Translations under genes and position numbers: made by a program
The notes under the pieces: generated by a model
What the model was told of the DNA's origin: nothing
The model's database searches: none
Seen by the model: the letters and a program-made list of their open reading frames with translations, nothing else
Source of the DNA: an uncultured Prevotella sp.
GTDB taxonomy: Bacteria; Bacteroidota; Bacteroidia; Bacteroidales; Bacteroidaceae
DNA: 64,000 nucleotides
Direction of reading: 5' to 3'
NCBI GenBank assembly: GCA_937922435.1
Contig: CAKZVT010000043.1
Location: 1 to 64,000 of the forward strand
Shown: piece by piece, positions 27,101-35,049 of the stretch
Position numbering within the stretch: the stretch's first letter is position 1
How the letters are laid out: every line of letters starts with the position of its first letter

Positions 27101-27238
27101 GGTGTAGTCGGGAAACTCGTTCTTGTGCATGTCGGGCAGGCTGTACATGCCGAACGCCACGAGGCAGCAGGCTACGAGGATGACGATTTTGCGGTAGTGC
27201 ATCGCCCACTCGACGAAGTTTCGTTTTTGTTGTTTCAT
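24128..27238 (-). CDS. RND-family efflux permease
   Basis: 1036 residues, full length, with the RND pattern of TM1 (IVILVACCLVAFGMYSLP), a large periplasmic domain, TM2-6, a second periplasmic domain and TM7-12. TM4 reads GMIVDNSIVIID where AcrB has two adjacent Asp residues, so only the first acidic residue is kept, plus another Asp seven residues on. This occurs in several RND branches, so the substrate class cannot be set. It lies 3 bp before the TolC gene and 226 bp after the adaptor gene, with a paired G-rich repeat in that gap. Confidence 0.93.
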   Translation of the reverse strand: MKQQKRNFVEWAMHYRKIVILVACCLVAFGMYSLPDMHKNEFPDYTIRQGVVIAAAPGVPADEIAEQVAKPLEDYIFSYKEVKKAKTFSKSTDGMAYIQVELNDDIDDKDAFWNRFRHGVTDFKAQLPGNVLAIQVVDDFGDTSALLITMESGDKTYRELSDYMDALKDSLRRIESVGRMTVSGMRQEQIAIYVDNRRLANYGLSDRTLAATLAQKGFTTSGGRVKTVDYVQPLYVEKSLNSVYDIQQLIVYTDPSGRNIRLKDVADVRREYPKPSSYIENNGRKCLLLSIEMKKGQNIVKMGEAVNAAISSFQKTLPQSVSIYKITDQSKVVGDSVTNFLTELLIAVAAVIIVVMLLLPMRVALVAASTIPITIFISLGLFNAFGIELNTVTLAVLIMSLGMIVDNSIVIIDNYLENIGTGMSRWNASISSTTHFFKSILSATLAITLTFFPFLFTTQGMLHDFLLTFPWGVTIVLGVSLLVATLLVPFMQFWFIRKPMNGGNGGDGRKSFSFLDFIQKSYDKLLDVCFAHPKVTIAVGVLSVVAGAVIMGRLPQQLMPAADRNQFAVEIYAPTGTALNRTSAIADSLADVLRKDERVVSVTSFIGCSSPRFHTAYAPQMAGENYAQFIVNTTGVKATEELLDEYSPLYSDRYPGARVRFKQLSYSEAVYPIEVRLSGGDPGELRAQADRLVAALRRMPFLTQVHTDCLEPLAAGSIKMKEDEASRLGVSNLTVESTLGMRYGDGLPIATVWEGDDDIPVVMKSTKADSATNADVAAERIPAAGGLATVPLRQVADIVPAWKPGQLVRRNGLYTVTVESDVSRGFNAMKATAMVKEAVDSTMTDGTVTVSYGGEEEQGVEKMPPIMRGLVVAAAVIFFILLAHYRKVSLALLVFSSIALCTFGTAASVLIQGIDFSVTCYLGVISLMGIIVRNGIIMIDYAEELRLTDGMHAEEAIYHSAKRRMRPIFLTSAAASMGVIPMILGGSGLWMPMGTVVCYGTLITMVFILTVLPAAYLLMFRGTTDKRLRTEAIENE

Positions 27239-27277
27239 AATTGATTCTTATTTTAAATAACCACCGCACCACACCTG

Positions 27278-27445
27278 GACACCCACCCCAACCCTCCCGA
27301 AGGGAGGGGGCTTGATTAGCTTTGATAGGTTATCGGGTGATTGGTTGTAATGTGCCTGATGAGCCTGATAGGCCAAATACGCCGCCGCATACTACCAGCA
27401 CGGCATTCCAAACTTCCTCCATTCGGGAGGGTTGGGGTGGGTGTC
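27278..27445. repeat. Paired inverted G-rich repeat element P1
   Basis: About 35-bp inverted ends (ACACCCACCCCAACCCTCCC at left, its complement at right) enclose about 100 bp. Each end holds GGGAGGGTTGGGGTGGG on one strand. Inside the efflux operon between permease and adaptor genes. Confidence 0.82.
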
Positions 27446-27464
27446 TGGTGCTGTTGTTTGGGGG

Positions 27465-28496
27465 TTATTTTGTATATTTCACCCTCATTCCTTCACTAAC
27501 CTTCTGCGCTCCGGCGGTGATTACCATGTCGCCGTCGGCCAGTCCGCTTGTTACGGTCACGCCGTCGGCGGTGAAGCCGCCAACGGTTACGATGCGCTTC
27601 ACGGCCTTGCCGCCTACGGCGAGCCATACAAACTCGTTGTTGCGCTCGTCAATCTGCACGATGTGTGCAGGCAGTATGCACGCCATAGACGTGTTGCCGC
27701 CGCGTAGGGCTACGTCGGCCACCATGCCGGGCAGCAGCTTCCTGTCGGCTTTGGGCAGGCTTAGCTTCACGTAGTAAGAGCGCGACAGCGGGTCGGCGGC
27801 CACGCCTTTCTCCGTTACCGTGGCCTGCATTGACGCTCCGCCAAGGGCTTCTATGGTAACGTCGGCCTTCTGTCCGACGCTGATTTGCGCCATCTCGCTT
27901 TCGGGCACGGCGATTTTCACCTTCATCCGGCCTACGGCCACGAGCTTGGCTATTTGCGTTCCGGCGCCTACGTTCTGCCCTTTTTCGGCGAATTTCTTTG
28001 ATATTACGCCGCTGAACGGGGCGTACAGGCGGCAGTCGGCGAGCTGTTTGCGCGCCGACTGCTCTGCCGCGCGGGCGCGTTCGAGGGCGGTCTGCGCCTC
28101 CACCCACTTTATTTCGGGCAGGCTGCCCTTGCCGTGCAGCTCCTCCATGCGCCTGTATGCGTCCTCGGCTTGCGCTAGGGCGGCGTGTGCCGAGGCGTGG
28201 TTGTGGGTCAGCTGCTCGGTGTCGAGCGTGGCTATTAGCTGCCCCTTGCCTACGCGGTCGCCCTCGTCAACGAGCACGCGGCTCACCGTGCCGCCCACGG
28301 CGAAGCTCAACAGCGTGCCGTTTTCTTCCTCTATGGTGCCCGAGTAACGGCTTGTGCGGTCGGTTGTGGCGGCTTTCACCTGTGTCACTTCCACTTTTAC
28401 GGCCTTGCGTTCCGTTCCGTTTGTGGCCGTGTCGCCGCCACAGGCCGTAAGGGTGGCGGCTGCCAGCATGAGTGTGATTTGTTTGATTTTCTTCAT
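27465..28496 (-). CDS. RND efflux periplasmic adaptor (membrane-fusion) lipoprotein
   Basis: 343 residues. Lipoprotein signal peptide with TACGG around C19. Biotinyl-lipoyl halves show VSRVLVDEGDRVGKGQLIATLD and YAPFSGVISKKFAEKGQNVG, separated by a helical hairpin with AHAALAQAEDAYRRMEEL. Beta-barrel and membrane-proximal domains complete the adaptor. It links the RND permease to the TolC channel. First gene of the operon; a TAATTTTGC -7 element lies just upstream. Confidence 0.92.
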   Translation of the reverse strand: MKKIKQITLMLAAATLTACGGDTATNGTERKAVKVEVTQVKAATTDRTSRYSGTIEEENGTLLSFAVGGTVSRVLVDEGDRVGKGQLIATLDTEQLTHNHASAHAALAQAEDAYRRMEELHGKGSLPEIKWVEAQTALERARAAEQSARKQLADCRLYAPFSGVISKKFAEKGQNVGAGTQIAKLVAVGRMKVKIAVPESEMAQISVGQKADVTIEALGGASMQATVTEKGVAADPLSRSYYVKLSLPKADRKLLPGMVADVALRGGNTSMACILPAHIVQIDERNNEFVWLAVGGKAVKRIVTVGGFTADGVTVTSGLADGDMVITAGAQKVSEGMRVKYTK

Positions 28497-28524
28497 TTCC
28501 GTGCTGTTTTGTTGTTTTCGTACT

Positions 28525-28533
28525 GCAAAATTA
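28525..28533 (-). promoter_or_regulatory. Probable -7 element of the efflux operon
   Basis: TAATTTTGC on the minus strand, 29-37 nt before the adaptor ATG. No clear -33 TTTG is seen at the right distance. Confidence 0.5.
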
Positions 28534-28692
28534 GCACGATATAATGGCCGTTTTCTCTTTTTATGTTCCTTGAAAATGTCCTGTTTGGGAATATTTGGAG
28601 TTATAGGACACTACTTTTTACCGCCGGGACACAGTGCGTTTACGGTGCAGTCTGTGGGCTTTGACAATTCCGTTTGTAGCCGTCGGCGTTGC

Positions 28693-28800
28693 GAAAGACC
28701 GTGTTTCGTGTTGTAAAAGACCGTCTTTTGGTCGATAAAAGGCCGTCTTTTGCAGGCTAAAAGACGGCCTTTTGCAACACGTTGAATGCCAGGCGGTTAT
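28693..28800. repeat. 22-bp phased palindromic repeat cluster B
   Basis: Units at 28693, 28715, 28737 and 28759. Units 3 and 4 are perfect complements (AAAAGGCCGTCTTTT and AAAAGACGGCCTTTT). The satellite GTTGAATGCCAGGCGGTTAT follows. Divergent gap between efflux operon and AraC gene. Confidence 0.9.
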
Positions 28801-29003
28801 GCGGCAGGTCGCAGGGCGGCATATAAAATGCTGTCCACGCGCGCGTGAAGGGCTGTAATATGTATAAGCATCTTTAACTATTGCGCGGAAATTTGGATAA
28901 TACATGATGTGTTTCAGATAACCGCCGTTTCGCGGAAAAATCGTTTCTTTGCAGGTGAAACGGGACAGGCGGATAATCGGAAAAGCATTGTCCGCGTGCC
29001 GAT

Positions 29004-29906
29004 ATGAAACTGAAAACTGTCAATATGAATGTAAAACAGATTAAAGCAAGCGATTTGTCGCCGGCAGCCCCTTTGTTTGACGACGGGCGCATATATCTCT
29101 TTGACGAGCTGGTTTCGACCGAACGGGCCGAGTATGTGCGGCTCGACGGCATCGTGGTAATACTCTGCATCGAGGGCGAACTGATGTTAAGCATCGACCA
29201 CAGGGTGTTCACGGCGCACAGGAACGACATCGTGATTGGCGTGCCCGAGGCCGTGGTGGGCAAGGCGGAGACCAGTCCGGATTTCAAGTTCCGCGGCCTG
29301 TTCATGTCGCTGGAGTATGCTTTCAGGATGCTCCCGGTGTCGGTAAGGAGCTGGAACTTCAAGATGTTCTTCGACCAGAACCCCAAAATCTCGCTTAGCG
29401 AGACCGCCGTCGGCACGTTCAACCTGTATTATTGGCTGCTCAAGCAGAAGCTGGCCGACAAGGCTAACCCCTACCGCAGCCATATCGTAGACGCGCTGAT
29501 GCAGGCCTTCGTGTTCGAGTTCCGCAGCACGTTCGAGCGTTTCGCGCGGCTCAATCCGCGTCCGTTGTCGTCGGGGGAGAACATCTTTGGCGACTTCATC
29601 GACCTGCTCTCGACGGCTTATCCCAAGCCGCGCAGCGTGTCGTATTACGCCGACCGGCTCAACATCACGCCGAAGTACCTCTCCGTTGTGTGCAAGAAAG
29701 TGGGCGGAAAGAACGCATCGAAAATCATCGACGCATACGTGTCGAAGGACATCGAGACGCTGCTCAAGAGCTCGCGCAAGTCGGTCAAGGAAATATCCAA
29801 CGAACTTGCCTTCCCCAACACCTCGTTCTTCGGCCGCTATGTCAAGAAAAACCTCGGCTGCACTCCCAACGAACTGCGCCGCAGACTCAACGGAGTGGGG
29901 CAGTAA
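29004..29906 (+). CDS. AraC-family transcriptional regulator
   Basis: 300 residues. N-terminal cupin-like sensing domain (about 20-150), then two helix-turn-helix motifs in the last 100 residues: SVSYYADRLNITPKYLSVVCK and SVKEISNELAFPNTSFFGRYVKK, ending CTPNELRRRLNG. Divergent from the RND operon across about 500 bp, so it is the obvious candidate regulator of the pump. The effector is unknown. The translation start could also be the Met at 29025. Confidence 0.9.
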   Translation: MKLKTVNMNVKQIKASDLSPAAPLFDDGRIYLFDELVSTERAEYVRLDGIVVILCIEGELMLSIDHRVFTAHRNDIVIGVPEAVVGKAETSPDFKFRGLFMSLEYAFRMLPVSVRSWNFKMFFDQNPKISLSETAVGTFNLYYWLLKQKLADKANPYRSHIVDALMQAFVFEFRSTFERFARLNPRPLSSGENIFGDFIDLLSTAYPKPRSVSYYADRLNITPKYLSVVCKKVGGKNASKIIDAYVSKDIETLLKSSRKSVKEISNELAFPNTSFFGRYVKKNLGCTPNELRRRLNGVGQ

Positions 29907-29950
29907 TTCATGCGTTCATAACGCACAATTCATAATATTAGTAGCCTCGG

Positions 29951-29984
29951 TTTGCTGTAAACAGCTGGCTTTTTATTAACTTTG
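29951..29984 (+). promoter_or_regulatory. priA promoter
   Basis: TTTG (29951-29954) and TAACTTTG (29977-29984), spacer 22 nt. It places the transcript start after the ATG at 29982 and so supports the ATG at 30009 as the real start. Confidence 0.7.
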
Positions 29985-30008
29985 CACGGCGCAGCCCTAT
30001 TATGCATT

Positions 30009-32279
30009 ATGAATTACGTTGACGTTCTCCTTCCCGTGCCGCTCGACGGCCTCTTTACTTACTCCTTTCCGCCCGAGATGGAAGCGTCGGCGGAGCGTGG
30101 CAGGCGTGTGCTTGTGCCCTTCGGGCGCAACAAGACGCATGTAGGCATCATCATGAAGGTGCACGCCGACAAGCCCAAGTTTGCCGTCAAGCCGGTAAAA
30201 CTCATTATGGACGACGCGCCAATCGTAACCGACCTCCAGCTGGAATTGTGGCGTTGGCTCTCCGATTACTACATGTGCGCCCCCGGCGACGTGCTCTCCG
30301 CCGCACTGCCCGGCGGCTTGAAGTCGGCCGACAGCTACCGCCCGAAGACCGAGACGTGCCTCGCCCTCGCCAAAGAATACGCTTCTGAACGTGCCCTCCA
30401 TGTGGCTTTGGACACTCTGCGGCGCGCCGAGAAGCAGCACAAGGCGTTCGCCTGCTTCCTCGCCATGAGCCGTTGGGACACCATCGAGGGAACGGCCACA
30501 CGCCAACAGGTCGTGGAGGTGACGCGTGACGAGCTTCTCAACACCGCCCACTGCACGGCGGCCACGCTGAAAAACCTCGTAGACCGCCGTCTGCTCGTGC
30601 CTTACGAGCGCGAGGTTGGCCGCCTCAACCACGGCGGCGAGCCGCATCTCGACAACATAAAGCCTCTTAATGAGGCGCAGCAGGAAGCCTACAACCAGGT
30701 CGTCTTTTCGTTTCTTAAGAAGAATGTGGTGCTGCTTCACGGTGTCACTTCAAGCGGAAAGACCGAAATATACATACACCTTATCCGTCAGGCGTTGGAG
30801 CGTAGGCAGCAGGTTCTTTACCTTTTGCCCGAAATCGCATTGACCGTTCAAATCCGCCAGAGGCTCCAGCGCGTCTTCGGCGACCGTCTGGGCATCTACC
30901 ACTCAAAGTATTCCGACGCCGAAAGGGTCGAAATATGGAAGAAGCAGATGTCGCAAAACCCTTACGACGTAATCCTCGGAGCGCGCTCCGCAGTCCTCCT
31001 TCCGTTCACCCGTTTGGGACTTGTCATCATCGACGAGGAGCACGAAACGTCGTTCAAGCAGCAAGACCCTGCCCCCCGTTACCATGCACGCTCGGCGGCA
31101 ATAATGCTCGCCGCAAAGGCCGGAGCAAAGGTGTTGCTCGGCTCTGCCACGCCGTGCGCCGAGACATGGCACAACGCACGGACGGGCAAATACGGCTATG
31201 TGCGCCTTGACAAGCGGTATGGCGACATGCAGATGCCCGAAATCACCGTGGTTGACACTAAGGACTTGCAGCACCGCAAGATGATGAACGGCCCGTTCTC
31301 GCCGCTCCTCCTATCGTCAATACGCCGTGCGCTGGACAACAAGGAGCAGGTAATACTGTTCCAGAACCGCCGCGGCTTCGCCCCGATGATTGAGTGCCGC
31401 GAGTGCGGATGGACGCCGAGGTGCGAGGCGTGCGACGTCTCCCTGACCTACCATAAGGCTCTCGGACAGCTTACCTGCCACTATTGCGGCCGCACATACA
31501 CCGTGCCCGACGTGTGCCCTTGCTGCGGAAGCCGCGACCTGCGCGGACGGGGCTACGGCACGGAGAAGGTGGAGGACAAGGTGATGGAGCTGTTTCCCGA
31601 CGCCCGTGTGGCGCGTATGGACCTCGACACGACGCGCACACGCAACGCATACGAGCGCCTTATAAGCGACTTTTCGGCGCACCGCACCGACATACTCATC
31701 GGCACGCAGATGGTAAGCAAGGGCCTGGACTTCGACAAAGTGTCGGTAGTGGGCATACTGAACGCCGACTCCATGCTCAACTATCCTGACTTCCGGGCTT
31801 ACGAGCACGCCTTCACCATGATGGCGCAGGTGGCCGGACGCGCCGGGAGGAAGGGCAAACGGGGGCTTGTATTGTTGCAGACGAAGAGCCCCGAGCTGCC
31901 TGTCATTGGCCAGGTGGTGCGTGGCGACACCGACGGTTTTTACTCCGAGCTGATGGAAGAGCGGCAGTTGTTCCGCTATCCGCCGTTCTACCACATAATA
32001 AACGTTTATCTGCGCCACAAGGACGAGCCTACGGTTACGGCTGCGGCAGAGGCCATGGGCGCGCTGCTCCGCCAGTGGTTCGGCGACAGGGTGCTTGGCC
32101 CTGACAAGCCGTCGGTGGCAAAGGTCAAGGCCATGAACATACGCAAGATGGTCGTGAAGCTTGAGAACGGACTCGACCGCGCCAAAGTACGCCTTTACCT
32201 TAACCGTGGCAAGGACACCGTTTTGCAGGACAACAGGTACAAGTCGGTGACGGTTTACTTTGACGTTGACCCATTATAA
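30009..32279 (+). CDS. priA: Replication restart helicase PriA
   Basis: 756 residues from ATG 30009 (MNYVDVLLPVPLDGLFTY). N-terminal 3'-DNA-binding domain, helicase with Walker A GVTSSGKTEIY, IDEEHETSFKQ and LLGSATP, and a Zn-binding insert with paired cysteines (CRECGWTPRCEACD, CHYCGRTY, CPCCGS). QMVSKGLDFDKVSVVG and QVAGRAGRKGK are helicase motifs V and VI. PriA reloads the replisome at stalled forks. The upstream in-frame ATG at 29982 lies within the promoter -7 element and is rejected. Confidence 0.95.
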   Translation: MNYVDVLLPVPLDGLFTYSFPPEMEASAERGRRVLVPFGRNKTHVGIIMKVHADKPKFAVKPVKLIMDDAPIVTDLQLELWRWLSDYYMCAPGDVLSAALPGGLKSADSYRPKTETCLALAKEYASERALHVALDTLRRAEKQHKAFACFLAMSRWDTIEGTATRQQVVEVTRDELLNTAHCTAATLKNLVDRRLLVPYEREVGRLNHGGEPHLDNIKPLNEAQQEAYNQVVFSFLKKNVVLLHGVTSSGKTEIYIHLIRQALERRQQVLYLLPEIALTVQIRQRLQRVFGDRLGIYHSKYSDAERVEIWKKQMSQNPYDVILGARSAVLLPFTRLGLVIIDEEHETSFKQQDPAPRYHARSAAIMLAAKAGAKVLLGSATPCAETWHNARTGKYGYVRLDKRYGDMQMPEITVVDTKDLQHRKMMNGPFSPLLLSSIRRALDNKEQVILFQNRRGFAPMIECRECGWTPRCEACDVSLTYHKALGQLTCHYCGRTYTVPDVCPCCGSRDLRGRGYGTEKVEDKVMELFPDARVARMDLDTTRTRNAYERLISDFSAHRTDILIGTQMVSKGLDFDKVSVVGILNADSMLNYPDFRAYEHAFTMMAQVAGRAGRKGKRGLVLLQTKSPELPVIGQVVRGDTDGFYSELMEERQLFRYPPFYHIINVYLRHKDEPTVTAAAEAMGALLRQWFGDRVLGPDKPSVAKVKAMNIRKMVVKLENGLDRAKVRLYLNRGKDTVLQDNRYKSVTVYFDVDPL

Positions 32280-32376
32280 TGAAATGAAAAATTAAAAATG
32301 AAAAGTGAAAAATCCATTGGCAAAGCAGTAAAAGCCGATGGATTTTTCACTTTTCTTGTACCTATTTCTGTGCGCT

Positions 32377-32505
32377 TTGTAAATTGTTATATATCAGTGC
32401 GTTATCGGCGACTTTGCAAAAGGCCGTCTTTCGGCGTGTAAAAGACGGCAAACGGGAAGCTAAAAGGCCACCTTTCACGTTGCGAGAGGTGGCCTTTTGT
32501 AAATC
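32377..32505. repeat. 22-bp phased palindromic repeat cluster C
   Basis: Head satellite TTGTAAATTG...ATCAGTGCGTTA (32377-32406), then units at 32418, 32440, 32462 and 32484. Units 3 and 4 carry matching changes: GGCCACC pairs with GGTGGCC. Convergent gap priA/HD hydrolase. Confidence 0.88.
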
Positions 32506-32557
32506 AAGAGTTAAGAGCGTGGAATTTGAGAAGTCTTTTAATGGTAGGATAAAGCTA

Positions 32558-32620
32558 ATTAAGCTCCCTCCCTTTGGGAGGGTTGGGGTGGGTTCTGGGT
32601 TTGGTTGGGGTGGGTGTTTG
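32558..32620. repeat. Single G-rich repeat end (P2)
   Basis: GCTCCCTCCC followed by GGGAGGGTTGGGGTGGG and a second GGTTGGGGTGGGTG copy. No left partner was seen. It supplies the last codons and stop of the 7TM-HD hydrolase gene on the minus strand. Confidence 0.75.
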
Positions 32621-34676
32621 CTTCCTTTTTCAGCTCCGGATAGCTTGTCCTCGTGTGGTATATGGCCTTCAGTCGGTCGGTCAGCACCTGCTTTGCTACG
32701 GCTATGTCGTGGAACGTTATGGGGCTGTATTTGAAGAAGCCGTCGGCTACCTGCTGGTCAATCAGCTTGTTCACGAGGTTGGATATGCTCTCCTCCGTGT
32801 ATTCTTTCAGCGAGCGTGCGGCGGCCTCCACGGTGTCGGCCATCATCAGTATGGCCTGCTCGCGTGTGAATGGGTCGGGCCCGGGATAGGTGAACAGCGT
32901 GTCGTCCACCGGCTCGTCGGGGTGCTCGTTCTTGTAGGATATGTAGAAATACTTGGTCTTGCCCGTGCCGTGGTGCGTCTTTATGAAGTCCTTGATGACG
33001 CCGGGTAGGCCGTATTTCTCGGCAGTCTTGAGCCCGTCGGTGACGTGGCTGATTACCACTTGGGCAGCGTCTATGCGCGGCATGGAGTCAAGTGGGTTCG
33101 CTCCTCCCATCTGGTTTTCGGTGAAGTAGGCAGGGTTCTTCATCTTGCCTATGTCGTGATAGAACGCGCCCGTGCGCACGAGCTGCGCCTTCGCGCCGAT
33201 TTTGTTGGCTATTTCGGCGGCGAGATTGCCCACCATTATGGAGTGTTGGAATGTGCCTGGAGCCACCTGGCTGAGGTCGCGCAGCAGCTTCTTGTTGGTG
33301 TTCGACAGTTCGATGAGCGTTACGTTGGATATGAAGCCGAACGTCTTTTCAATGACAAGCATCAGCGGATAGGCGAAGAGCAGCAGCACACCGTTGGCTA
33401 TGAAGTACATGTACATGCCGTGGTCCATGGTGAGAATGCTGTTGTCCTGCATCAGTTGCAGTGCGAAGTATATGGCCGAGCTGCCGAGGGTTACGAGCAC
33501 GGCGGCCTTGAATATCTCGGCGCGTTGCGACAGTTCGCGCAGCGAGAAGATAGCTATTATGCCGGCCACGAGCTGCACTATGATGAACTCGTACTGGTAT
33601 TTCACGGCGGCGGCGCAGATGAGCACCATGACGACGTGCGCCGTGAAGGCCGTGCGCGAGTCGAGGAACACGCGTATGAATATGGGCGCTATGGCGAACG
33701 GCAGTATGTACACGCTTAGCACGTTGTGCGTAATCATGAGCGAGACGAGCACCGGGAAGGCCGTTATCATGACGTAGAGCATGGCAAGGTTGCGTGTCTT
33801 CTCGAAGTAATCCTTGCGGAACAGGCGCAGGTAAGTGGTGAAGAGGAGGATTAGCATGCCAACGAAGAGCACCTGTCCGGCTATGGTCGAGGGTACTGCC
33901 GCGACGCTGGCGCTGCGGCGTTTTGTCTCCTTTTCAAATGAGTTAAGCACCCTGTAAGTATAGTCGTCTACAATCTCTCCGCGGTCGATTATTTTCTGTC
34001 CGCTAAGCACCATGCCGCTTGCCAGTGGTATGGTGCTCAGCAAGTCGCTTATCTCCGCCTCGCTCCTTTCCTCGTCATACTTCAGGTTCGGCTGTATGTA
34101 TTCGTTGAGGTTGCAGCGTTGCAGGGCTTGTTTCTGCGCGGCGATTTTAGGGTCGGAGAATAGCTGTTCATACGCGGTCATGGTAGAGTAGAGGCACATT
34201 ATTTCAATGTTGGCGGCGTTCTTTCCGTTGACTACCCTCACCATGTGCAGCGTGTCGCGGCTTATGTCGGAGTATTCGGGGGCGTTCATTATGCCGGCCT
34301 GGTACAGCCTGTGCAGCCTGTCGGCGATGAGGCTCACGTAGTCGGCCGTCACTCCCGGTATGCCGTCCTTGTATTTGGCCAGGAACTTGGCCACCTGCTC
34401 CTTCTCTACGGCGTCGTCGTAGTTGTAATAAGGCTCGAAAGCCTCCACTATGCTGTCTTGTTCATACTTGATTGTGGCTTCCGTCTTGTATATTGGGAAG
34501 TCGAACTTGGCTATGAGCGAACCGTACATCCACGGCTTGCCTATGTCGTAGCGGAACTGCGGACCGCTGTTGCGGGGCAGGAAAAACACTATTATGCCCA
34601 CCGTCACTACCACCAGCAGCGTGCTTATGAGCCACCGGCTCCACGGCTTGCCGCTTGTCTTGCTGAATCTTATCAT
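32559..34676 (-). CDS. 7TM-HD family phosphohydrolase (PgpH-like, probable c-di-AMP hydrolase)
   Basis: The start at 34676 (MIRFSKTSGKPW) is preferred; an in-frame extension to 34766 covers the likely promoter. About 705 residues: TM1 (WLISTLLVVVTVGIIVFFLP), a periplasmic 7TMR-HDED domain, a cluster of seven membrane segments (about 260-470) and a cytosolic HD domain with HSIMVGNLA, FYHDIGK and HHGTGKT. The HD residues are intact. PgpH-type proteins hydrolyse c-di-AMP. The last residues (NPPQPSQREGA) are encoded by the G-rich repeat, an unusual repeat-derived tail. Confidence 0.88.
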   Translation of the reverse strand: MIRFSKTSGKPWSRWLISTLLVVVTVGIIVFFLPRNSGPQFRYDIGKPWMYGSLIAKFDFPIYKTEATIKYEQDSIVEAFEPYYNYDDAVEKEQVAKFLAKYKDGIPGVTADYVSLIADRLHRLYQAGIMNAPEYSDISRDTLHMVRVVNGKNAANIEIMCLYSTMTAYEQLFSDPKIAAQKQALQRCNLNEYIQPNLKYDEERSEAEISDLLSTIPLASGMVLSGQKIIDRGEIVDDYTYRVLNSFEKETKRRSASVAAVPSTIAGQVLFVGMLILLFTTYLRLFRKDYFEKTRNLAMLYVMITAFPVLVSLMITHNVLSVYILPFAIAPIFIRVFLDSRTAFTAHVVMVLICAAAVKYQYEFIIVQLVAGIIAIFSLRELSQRAEIFKAAVLVTLGSSAIYFALQLMQDNSILTMDHGMYMYFIANGVLLLFAYPLMLVIEKTFGFISNVTLIELSNTNKKLLRDLSQVAPGTFQHSIMVGNLAAEIANKIGAKAQLVRTGAFYHDIGKMKNPAYFTENQMGGANPLDSMPRIDAAQVVISHVTDGLKTAEKYGLPGVIKDFIKTHHGTGKTKYFYISYKNEHPDEPVDDTLFTYPGPDPFTREQAILMMADTVEAAARSLKEYTEESISNLVNKLIDQQVADGFFKYSPITFHDIAVAKQVLTDRLKAIYHTRTSYPELKKEANTHPNQTQNPPQPSQREGA

Positions 34677-34801
34677 TTTGTATGGTGTTGTATTCTTCGT
34701 CCTGCGAAAATACGAAAAATTTACTCCACTTTGGCAAAAAAACAGTATTTTTGCACAAAATTTCAAGTGCCGGAGGGCTTATTGGCGGTCGGCCGATTTG
34801 C

Positions 34802-34923
34802 AAAAGGCCACCTTTCACGGTGCAAAAGGCCGTCTTTTGCACGCTAAAAGGCCACCTTTTGCAGGCTAAAAGACGGCCTTTTGCCGTGCGTTTTGTAACG
34901 CGCTGACTGCCAGAAGGTTACGG
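34802..34923. repeat. 22-bp phased palindromic repeat cluster D
   Basis: Units at 34802, 34824, 34846 and 34868 (two with GGCCACC, one GGCCGTC, one GACGGCC). The satellite TTGTAACGCGCTGACTGCCA...GGTTACGG follows. Divergent gap between the HD hydrolase and gltX. The rest of the gap (34924-35049) is a run of CGTCACTTGTC-like short repeats. Confidence 0.9.
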
Positions 34924-35049
34924 AAAGGTGAGAAAGTGAGAGGGTGAGACGGTGAGAAACAGGCTTGTCCGCTCGTCACTTGTCTGCTCGTCAACTTGCC
35001 CCTGACGGCTCGTCACCTCGTCCCCCGTCACTTGTCAACTTGAAAAACG

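Noticed and set aside
29982..30008. Upstream ATG for priA
   Set aside because: It lies in the promoter -7 element, so it is not in the transcript; ATG 30009 matches the family start.
34677..34766. Longer N-terminus for the 7TM-HD hydrolase
   Set aside because: The extra 30 residues cover the likely promoter region (TATTTTCGC, 34704-34712) and do not resemble the family.
34924..35049. Regulatory RNA in the run of CGTCACTTGTC-like repeats before gltX
   Set aside because: Only degenerate short repeats are visible, with no stable stem or known riboswitch core.
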